Both the position numbers and the translations under genes were made by a program. DNA of 64,000 nucleotides, from contig NW_006500103.1 in assembly GCF_000471905.2 (NCBI RefSeq), positions 1,853,618-1,917,617 of the forward strand, written 5' to 3'. Shown here in pieces: positions 13,500 to 21,505 of this stretch. The notes below the pieces were generated by a model, which saw only the letters and a program-made list of their open reading frames with translations, made no database searches and was not told the DNA's origin. Within the stretch, counting starts at the first letter, position 1; every line of letters starts with the position of its first letter. The DNA comes from Amborella trichopoda. Lineage: Eukaryota; Streptophyta; Magnoliopsida; Amborellales; Amborellaceae.

Positions 13500-13970
13500 A
13501 GCACCTTATTTAAAGATAACCATTCGGCTCGAGGCTCGAGGCTCGAGGCTCGAGTCTCAGTCTCTCTTTCTCGAAGAGAACCACTCAGTTACTGCTTCCA
13601 CACAAGTTTAGCTTCTCTTTGGATTCCCCTCTCTACTATCTTCGCCCACTTATTTACTCTTTCTTATCTCTACTCTCTATTTGTAGTAAATCTTTTCAAA
13701 ATTTAGATGATTCTATCTCATCCATGACAACCAAAGCATGTGTGATTGTGATTGAGGCCGGCTCACAAGAAAAACCTAAGGCATCCGTGTTCCGCTCGCG
13801 GAAAAACCTCTGTATTTCGAGTTTCTTCTCCTTTGAAAATCCTAAGGCCTTGAGGTTTTGATCGTACGATAACTCGAAAAACTCTGCTATGAGTTTTTGT
13901 GTCGTTGAAAAGTCTGACTTCATATGTAACATTGTTAACATATCAAAGATAAAAAGAGATTATGAGAAGT
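13500..13970. other. Spacer with CTCGAGG repeats
   Basis: A short tandem run of 'ggctcgaggctcgaggctcg' lies at 13,526-13,552, followed by mixed sequence with an 80-codon open frame that has no recognisable family. No gene is called. Confidence 0.4.
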
Positions 13971-14450
13971 AACATATCTATATCTATATTTATACTATAT
14001 TATTAAACCAAAGTTAAAAGGTGGAATCGTGCCGCAAAAATAAGAAGGCCCCAAATTTTATAGAGTTTGTAGGACACACTTCTATATTTTAGAGAAGAGA
14101 GAAAAATTACCCGCTTTCAATATCCTAATTATAGAGAGATAATCAATGCTCATAGTTCATTGTTTTAATAAAGTATGTGCATATATTTATTTTGTTACAT
14201 CTACCACATAAAAAGAAAGTAAATAACAAAATAGAGAAGCAATGTCATACGCAAGAGGGTCTCTAAACAGATAAAGACGGGGAACCAATTTTTTTGTGTG
14301 AGAGACGGACTAGGCACTTCCATACCTCATCACATAATTTTAGAGAGAGACTATAAAAGAGCCCCTTCTTCATTTGAAGAATCTTAGAGTTAGGGTTAGG
14401 GTTTAACGGTTTTTCTTGTTTTGCTTCTGAAAATTAATTAAGAGACACTA

Positions 14451-14768
14451 ATGGTAGCCATTCGAGCTGACAAAATTAGTAATATTATCCGTGAACGGAT
14501 TGAGCAATATTATAGAGAAGTGACAAAATTAATAATATTATCCGTGAATGGATTGAGCAATATTATAAAGAAGTAAAGGTTGTCAATACTGGCATTGTAC
14601 TTCAAGTGGGCGACGGCATTGCTGGTATTCATGGTCTAGATGAAGTAATGGCTGGTGAATGAGTAGAATTTGAAGAAAGAACAATAGGCATTGCTCCAAA
14701 TTTGGAATCCAATAATGTTGGTGTTGTATTAATAGGTGAACGTTTAATGACACAAGAGGGCAGTTCTA
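14451..14768 (+). pseudogene. atpA: Chloroplast atpA 5' fragment (NUPT)
   Basis: Starts at the atpA start codon (MVAIRADKISNIIRERIEQY) and, after a duplication, continues [20 protein letters not shown], then EVMAGE, a stop, [20 protein letters not shown] and [15 protein letters not shown]. This is the N terminus of the plastid ATP synthase alpha subunit. A 53-bp segment (14,468-14,520) is repeated in tandem at 14,521-14,573, shifting the frame. It is a dead copy of organelle DNA in the nucleus; homology stops abruptly after codons for QEGSS. Confidence 0.95.
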
Positions 14769-14872
14769 TTAAGAATATTAAGATTAGATTCTAATATCTA
14801 ATAGATTAGAATCATATTTTCTCATATTTGTTTTGTGTGGACATATACACGCGTATCATGAAAGAATAACAT

Positions 14873-14908
14873 GCGGATATGGTCGAATGGTAAAATTTAT
14901 CTTTGCCA
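14873..14908 (+). pseudogene. trnG-GCC: 5' half of chloroplast trnG-GCC (NUPT)
   Basis: GCGGATATGGTCGAATGG and the following 'taaaattt(a)tctttgcc' match the acceptor strand, D arm and 5' anticodon stem of plastid trnG-GCC. The match breaks off in the anticodon loop. About 100 bp upstream also look plastid-derived. In chloroplast genomes this gene is far from atpA, so the two pieces were joined after or during transfer. Confidence 0.85.
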
Positions 14909-15101
14909 CGCATTTCTAAATATAGGATTATTTTTTATCCTTACATACATGTCCACCCCTTAATTTTGGTTGAATAATATCCACCCCCTTAACTCTGGCT
15001 TAATAATGTCCACCTCTTAACTCTTATAATATAGATATAGATAAGGGAGAAGTTTATATAGAGCCTATTCTCTCAACAATCAAATTGGAGCCTACCTCAA
15101 A

Positions 15102-16866
15102 TGTAACAATCCTAAATTTTTGAAAAAAAAAAGAAAAGAAAATAAACTTTTAATACGTGATGATTCGTTTGAACATGATGGTCCTTAGGGACCATCTCTA
15201 CTTTTCAAAGCCTTTCGTTTAAAAGCTTTGTTGCTTCTTTACGCTTGCCCCGTCCACTAAAGGACGTGGGCTTTAGTAGTTTAAAGCGTAAGCAAACGCT
15301 CACACCTGTAACGTAATAAAAGAATAAAATAATATATTAATAGAATTTAAATTCAGAGAGATGAGGACTCCAACCTTAAAAAACTTATCAGATTTTTCTC
15401 TCTGGTCAAAACACAGTGAACTCCTTTTTCTAGCCGAATTTTTATCGGAAACTCCTTCTCAAGTATTTGTGGGTAAGTGACATCGTCTTCCTGAAAAATA
15501 ATCTATTTCTAATAAATAGTGATATTTTCGTCTAGGATCTTTATTTTATCAGTTTTATGTGTAAGTGACCTCATTGTCTCGAAAAATAATTCATTCTTTT
15601 TAAAAATAAAATGAAATAATTATTTATGCTTATTATCATGAATTTTAGGCGCGATAAATTTTATGCGCACTTGACCTCATTATCTTGAAAAATAATCTTT
15701 TTGATAAAAATTATGATATTTTATCTATGTTAGAAATTTTGAATGTTGTAAATTAGAAAAATAAATTTATTTATTTTTCTTGTTTATTGTTAGAAATAAA
15801 TGTGATATTTCTGCTTTTAATAAAATTGTGATATTTCTTGCTACTGTTTTGAATATTTAGACATTGTAAAATTCATGTGCAAATGACTGCCTTATTATTT
15901 AAAAAAATTGACATTTTTGCAATTGATTATAGTATTGTTGTGAAATGTTTATTTGTGGATTGATATCTCATAAATTGTGATAATTCTGTATTCTTGAATT
16001 TTTATAAGAGTTTTTATATACATATTAAATTGGCAATTATGCTAGAATGCCTTTACAAACTGCTACTTTTCTAAATTTGAGCCTAAAATATTTGATTGGT
16101 TATTTTTTAAATGTTATATAGAGTGATTGTTATTAATGGTTTAAGTGAAATTCATATTAATGATTTCAGTGATATGTTGAGTACATGATATTGCTGCTTT
16201 CGAATGTTTAAAGAGATTTAGAAATAATTTAAGTATGCAAGTGGACTCATCCGGTTCGCCGGTGAGGTATAAGTGGACCTATCTGGGACGCCGGTAGGGA
16301 TTAAGTGGACTCATCTGGTTCGCCGGTGAGGTATAAGTGGACCTGCAGGGATTAAGTGGACCTATCTGGGATGCCGATAGGAATTAAGTGGACCTATCAG
16401 GACGCTGATTGGGTATATATGTGACCTACTTGGGACGCCAGTAGGGTATTTTGTGAAATCCTTTGAATTATGCATTGACGCGTTAAAGTGTTATGTGCAT
16501 TTCAATTATTCAGATTATACTTAATTATGCATTTATTGAAAGTGAAACTGTTGATGCATTTCTGTTAATAGATCTCATTTTGGAAAATATTGATATCTTT
16601 CAACCATGATTATTTTTAGGATTATGATGATCACTTACTGAGTAGCCAAACTCATCAAACTATGGTAAACATTTTTCAGGATGACTGCGGTTTCATTTGT
16701 GTCCTCGTCAATATCAACTTTGGGAAGATATTGTAGTTTTGCTTAAACTTTCTTTATTTACTTTGTAAGACTTCGCCACTGTAAATTTGTCCTATCAATA
16801 GATGTATATATGTTTTGACTGTCACATCTCAGGAATATCAGTATTGTAAATTCTTGGGGTGTGACA
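15102..16866 (+). mobile_element. Solo LTR of a retrotransposon (probably Ty3/Gypsy)
   Basis: 1,765 bp, starting TGTAACAATCC and ending GGGGTGTGACA, flanked by the 5-bp duplication TCAAA at 15,097-15,101 and 16,867-16,871. There is no internal region, so this is an LTR left by recombination between two ends. TGTAACA...TGTGACA ends are common in plant Ty3/Gypsy chromovirus-type LTRs; the family is tentative. The clean duplication suggests a fairly recent insertion, younger than the MITE it split. Confidence 0.88.
16238..16450 (+). repeat. Tandem ~36-bp repeats inside the solo LTR
   Basis: Six to seven units of the form 'aagtggacctatctgggacg' followed by 'ccggtaggg', two of them in a 'ggttcgccggtgagg' variant. 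The stretch is notably GC-richer than the rest of the LTR. Confidence 0.85.
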
Positions 16867-17119
16867 TCAAAACTTTCATTAGAAGAGGTTGTTTTGATAC
16901 TTATGTATCATCAAATTCATCATCTCGACATCAAGATATATGAAAATGAGAAAAAAATAGGTTTCAAGTTTTTGAAATAGTGCATATTGTAATGCATTTT
17001 TGGATCTTCAATTTTCAAGAATTTCAAGTTTTCATTGATCTGCTAGATCTACACTATTTTTTAAGCTTTAAATTTTATAACTAAAAAAAAATATAGTTTA
17101 AGGCTGCCACAAAGCTTTT

Positions 17120-17370
17120 GAGTATTGAAATCATATTTCTCAATACTGTTTGAAAGTGGGCTCTAATTTATTTCTCGACACTTTTTGATGGTGGGCTCTA
17201 ATTTCATATTTCTCAACTCTGTTTGATGGTGAGCTCTAATTTCATTTTTATCAACAGCGTTTGAAGGTGGGCTCTAATTTCCTATTTATCAACACTGATT
17301 TATCGATACTGTTTGAGGGTGGACTCTAATTTCATATTGATATCACTGGTTGAAGGGGGGCTCTAATTTA
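17120..17370. repeat. ~42-bp minisatellite derived from a MITE end
   Basis: Six units of 'ctgtttgaaggtgggctcta' followed by 'atttcatatttctcaaca'. The phrase 'gtgggctctaattt' is the inverted form of the terminal 'aaattagagcccac' of family A MITEs, so the array grew from the element's own subterminal sequence. Confidence 0.85.
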
Positions 17371-17454
17371 ATTGTTTATTGCATCGGCTTTATACAAACC
17401 GGACCCCATAGATATTTGTATTAGAAAGAGAATATATTCACTTCCAACTTTTTT

Positions 17455-17670
17455 TTAATAATTTTTTTCCTCATAGCGTGACCGACCGAAATGGGATTCG
17501 GGCCTGAGGCCACTGGTTCCAGGCCTTTACGCGGTCGGCATTAAGCCGAGGGTCCACCTCTGGTTCTTCTCCCGAAAACCTTAAAAGGATCCTTTTTGCC
17601 CTAGCTCATCTCCAATCTCTCTGTCCGAACTTTTTAATCGTCAGTATCAGCTCCATTGAACCAGGTACTC
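17455..17670 (+). promoter_or_regulatory. Probable promoter and first leader exon of UBC12
   Basis: Repeats end near 17,410, and the sequence changes to a mixed, less AT-rich stretch with several GGCCT/GGGCCT boxes (17,490-17,530), which resemble the site-II class found before many plant housekeeping genes. A CT-rich leader follows, with a good donor (CCAG then GTACTC) near 17,663; a similar donor recurs near 17,798. The matching acceptor would be at 21,501-21,503 just before the start codon, giving a leader intron of almost 4 kb. This is inference without transcript data. Confidence 0.4.
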
Positions 17671-17689
17671 TCCCTCTGCCCCTCATCGA

Positions 17690-18320
17690 ACCAGGGAATC
17701 TCTCTCTCTCTCCCTCTCGTACTCCCTCTCTACCTCATCGAGCCAGGGAATCTATCTCCCTCTCTCTGTCTCTCCCTCTCTCTGTCGAACCAGGACCAGG
17801 TACTCTCGCTCAACCCCTAATACTGTTTTTCCCTCTCATGTCCTAACCCTGCGTATCTCTCTCTCTCTCTGTCTCTGTGTCTCTCTTATACTGTCTCTCT
17901 CTCCAAGAACGCATCTCTCCCTCTCTCTGTCAATCAGGGAATCATAGGAACGCTCTCTCTCTCTATCAGCCACGCAACCATGGAACTCTCTCTCTCTATC
18001 TTCCCCTATTAACGAGTATCTCTGTGAATTCTGCCACCATCGGAACGTAGGCTCTCTCGCATCCCTTTTTACTGTGCCCATAGGACTTGTATCTCTCGCT
18101 CTGTCTCTAGATTTCTTTCTCTCACGCCCTGATACTACAAACCATATGAACAGGTGGCCTCTCTATCTCTCTCTGAACCTCGAAACTGAAATTTTTGGCC
18201 CATGTAGCTCTCTCTTTCTCTCCCCGAATCTCAAAACTGAAATTTTTGGCCCATGTAGCTCTCTCTCTCTCCCCGCACCTTGAAACTGAAATTTTCGGCC
18301 CATGTAGCTCTCTCTCTCTC
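17690..18320 (+). repeat. CT-rich low-complexity tract in the UBC12 leader region
   Basis: Long runs of CT/TCTC separated by short unique pieces. Two near copies of a 'catcga(a/g)ccagggaatct' phrase lie near 17,685 and 17,735. Pyrimidine-rich tracts of this kind are common downstream of plant transcription starts. No coding potential is seen. Confidence 0.8.
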
Positions 18321-18325
18321 TAATT
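18160..18325 (+). repeat. Three tandem copies of a ~57-bp unit with a GGCCCATG core
   Basis: Three successive units, each with 'ctgaaatttttggcccatg' (one copy has ttttcgg) followed by 'tagctctctctc'. The core GGCCCA is the complement of the site-II motif TGGGCC. The array sits in the presumed leader intron of UBC12. Confidence 0.8.
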
Positions 18326-18659
18326 CTCTGTTGCTGCACCATCATACCAGTAAATCCTGTCTCTCTTTCTCTATATCTAGACGTTAAATCCCTTTCTGTT
18401 ATTGGCTTTCCCCCCTTCATATCCATTTACTTTTGCTTTTTTCTTTTTTTTCAAATCATCTGTATACCGAGCAACTGTAGTCCCTCTCTCTCTAGATTGC
18501 ATATTTCTTTTTCTCCATTGCTGAAAACGAGATTTTTACAGTTGTTTCGTTATGAGTTTCTCTCTCTCGCTGCGTCTTCCTGTCTAACTTCTCTCTCCCT
18601 ACCTCTTTTCCTTTTCATTATCTTTATATTTTATCTGTTCCCTTTTCAATGGGCAGTAT

Positions 18660-20229
18660 TTAATTGACAGTATTCTTCTTCCGTCGCACATTGCTTCTTA
18701 TTATTTGAACCATCCACCACATTTATCCCTTCTATGTATTGTATTAGCATTTACTAAATGTATAAAAAAGGTTAATTTCTTCATTACTTTTCAAGTCTGG
18801 TTCATGTAATTCCAAGCGGTGCAATCAGGATTTTACAGTAAAGATTATATATCATATTTCTGGTGTCATTGGCTTTCGGTTGATTATTTGAGCCATGAAA
18901 AATCAGTGCACTAGTTTATCAAATCCATATACTAGACTTGCTCATCTTTCCTTCTTCCTTATCTCAATTGAGCTGCTATGAAATAATGAATGGTTAATAC
19001 CCGTAATTATTTTTGAATTCATGTAGTGTCTAAATTGTTGATCCATCCTTTCGAGTGATGAAAATGATATTAGTGTGGTATAAGATTGATATATGTTGTT
19101 GTTTGATTCTTTTTTTTTTTTTTTTTTAACATCATATATGTTAGTGTTTCAAATATTTTCTTGGTTGAACATTCATAGAGTCATGCTATTGCAATTTGGT
19201 CTTTGGGTATTGTATTTCTTGTTTCTGTGTGTCGATTTTTCTTAACTATGGATGAATTCCAATGCTATTTGGTATTTGTTATTAAAAAAAGAAAAGAAAA
19301 TTTGAATACTCGAATTGGGTTTCCATAACTTATGTAATACGACAATGTTTATTTATTTATTTTGAGAAAAGATATGACAGTGTTGTAAGTAGAATGAGGA
19401 TGAAGTCATCTGTTTGCAACTTTGCATTAGTTTATTAAGGATGCATTTTATATGTGGTTTACTGTTTGTATCCCAATGGGTTCAAGGTATGCATACTTTT
19501 TGTATGGGAATAATACATCTGTAAGATGTGAATTGCATTTGTCTACAATGGATCCATTAGTACATATAAACTTTATTTCTCTGTACACCTATATCTTGAA
19601 GGGATGCATACACTTTTGAATGGGGATTGTTCATTTGTTAGTTATGGCTAGTCAGAAAAGGAGATCCAAAATTGTTGCTCGAGACATGAGAGATTGTAAG
19701 ACCTGTGGTTGTAAACAAATATTCACTTCAATTGTAGGGTTTTCTGCTCATATCTGTTTTCTTATAGATTCATTATGATATTGAAATTGAAAAACTAAGT
19801 GCTACGTTATGTTATTTTCTCTGCTAATTCATTTTCATCTTTTTAATCTGATGCATTTCCTTTTGAGCGCCTATGTACTGGGAACTCTGTTTTTCGTTTA
19901 AAAAATAACTAGGAATTCGATAACCACGGCTGTTTTTCATGCAATATTGTTTGTTTCATATGGAATTCTTTTTTGTTGGATTAGGATAGGCAAAAGCAGT
20001 AACATTTGAAAAATCTAAAATTAAAAAAAGGCATTTTCTGATATTGTTGGTGGTTAGTTGTACATTCATATGATATTCAACAATAGCGGTTTCTTTTTTT
20101 CCTCTAGATGTCATTTATTTCATTCCAAGCAAAATTTTCAGCTGGTGATCTCGATCGCAAGCAGGGTTGAGTTCAGGAGATCTGCTGGGAAAAAATAGCT
20201 ATGGTTGAGAAGGAGTCATTATGCCTAAT
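18660..20229. other. Presumed leader-intron sequence, nothing recognised
   Basis: AT-rich, T-rich on the plus strand as plant introns are, with no long reading frame and no repeat that I can identify. A short frame beginning MASQKRRSK near 19,645 is too short to defend. Confidence 0.5.
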
Positions 20230-20237
20230 AATGAGCT

Positions 20238-21256
20238 CAATTTTTGAAAACTCGGCCGCCTGGCTGCCTAGGTGGCCCCCTAATCGGATGAGTGGCCAAA
20301 ACGCCTAGGCCGCATCTTGGCGCCCGCCTGGGCTGCTTGCATCTAGGTACACGCCTTGGTGGTGTAGTCAAGGGGGTGGTGGGGGGGGGGGAAGCAGGGT
20401 ATTCTAAACCCCCACAACCCAATCCGTGGCTTATAGAGAGATAGAAACTCCCTAATAGCCTCGAATCTGTGATTTATTGAAAGATTGATAAATTTTAGAA
20501 TTTTTTCAATTTCTTCCGAAGTCAAAGGCAATAATTTAGTAGTCGATTTTGAGGACTTTTGGCAACCCAATAGACGAGGTTTGGGCTGACATCGTTTTAA
20601 TTTTGACATTTTTAGACCATTATCATAGTTGAATAAGAGTTTTGATTTTTTTTTTTTGCTATAACGTATTATGTTGTGAATAAATTTTTTTTATTGTATT
20701 TTTTTTCCTTTTATGATATTTTTACATATTTGTAGTTGAAAGATTGAATTTTTTGTGATTAATTGATTTTTTCCTCATTTTGACGATGAAATTGGGCATA
20801 TATCGAATTCTTTTATGAATAATTGATTACTTTTTTGTACAATGTGCCATGTTTTGATATTCTATTATTTTTGTTCTATTTTTTTTGATAAATTAATAAT
20901 TATGTTATATATTATATCTTAATTCGTATGGAAGTTATATATGATTATTATTTTTATATTGATATCATATATTCATTGTTTTATATTATGTGATTTTTGT
21001 TTCATAATTTTTTTTTTTTTTTTTTGTGACTATAATATTATGTTTCCCCTTTTTCACCAGGGGTTTGGAGCTCCAAAATTGCCCGAAAAACTCACCAAGG
21101 CCTAAAACCCTGCCCTAAAAACTCCTTTGTCCTTTTTGGTTTTTTTGTTTTTTGTTTTTTGTGAGGGGGGGGGAGGTCTAACTGTCCCTGGGTGGGCATC
21201 TAGGCGGCCAGGGTCCCTAAACGCCTAGGCACCCGCCTGGGCGTTTTTGTACGTTC
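20238..21256. mobile_element. hAT-like non-autonomous DNA transposon with 8-bp target duplication
   Basis: The 8-bp sequence AATGAGCT occurs at 20,230-20,237 and again at 21,257-21,264. Between them lie GC-rich inverted ends built on GCCTAGG and GCCTGGGCG words (about 20,250-20,345 and 21,180-21,245), while the interior is AT-rich. The two ends pair imperfectly: both carry TGCCTAGG at a similar distance from the tip. An 8-bp duplication fits the hAT superfamily. I recognise no transposase. It sits in the presumed leader intron of UBC12, 250 bp before the start codon. Confidence 0.75.
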
Positions 21257-21505
21257 AATGAGCTGTTGTGGCTTGCATGGAACTCTCTTTGTTTTATTTG
21301 AACTTTGCATTAAATGCATATTTCTTCTGAATGGAATCTAAGCTACAATTTATGCCTAATCACTGTCAATTAGATGCACGAGTGAGTACTGTTTTATTTC
21401 CAATCAAAACAAGGCACTGTTTTCATTGCTTTGTGCATTTTGCTAATGCATGTAATGGGTTTGTACTTTGTACTAATCACATTGCTTTGAATGTCAATGT
21501 CAGCG

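Larger units (their letters stand above)
13974..15044. mobile_element. Inverted-repeat element carrying chloroplast DNA
   Basis: The left end (13,974-14,035) reads 'atctatatctatattta' then 'aaaccaaagttaaaaggtgg'. The right end (14,940-15,044) is its complement, present as three stepped copies of 'ccaccccttaactctggctt' type sequence ending in 'atatagatatagata'. Between them are about 400 bp of non-plastid sequence with a possible TATA (ctataaaag, 14,352-14,360), then the plastid pieces listed separately. The class is open: a TIR transposon that picked up plastid DNA, or a Helitron-like element, since the left end resembles Helitron starts. A family A MITE has inserted at its right edge. Confidence 0.6.
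15045..17406. mobile_element. Family A MITE, copy 4, split by a solo LTR
   Basis: The left end GGGAGAAGTTTATATAGAGC is at 15,045; the right end, with 'tttatacaaaccggaccc', is at 17,406. Imperfect 9-bp duplication: TATAGATAA (15,036-15,044) and CATAGATAT (17,407-17,415), 7 of 9 matching. The body is interrupted from 15,102 to 16,871, and the right arm carries a minisatellite (17,120-17,370). Confidence 0.8.

Noticed and set aside
14388-14405. TTAGGGTTAGGG as a telomere remnant
   Set aside because: Only about two degenerate units; telo-box-like words are common in plant leaders.
14451-14768. A functional nuclear ATP synthase subunit gene
   Set aside because: It ends after about 100 codons, holds a frame-shifting duplication and a stop, and lacks a transit peptide.
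13974-15044. Firm assignment of the plastid-bearing element as a Helitron
   Set aside because: The left end resembles some Helitron starts, but I see a long inverted copy at the right and no hairpin plus CTRR end. Left as an open alternative.
13964-15053. GAGAAGT on both sides of the plastid-bearing element as a 7-bp target duplication
   Set aside because: The right-hand GAGAAGT is part of the GGGAGAAGTTTATATAGAG terminus of a family A MITE, so the match is coincidental.
20237-20609. Overlapping open frames as coding sequence
   Set aside because: They fall across the GC-rich end of the hAT-like element and change frame at its palindromes.
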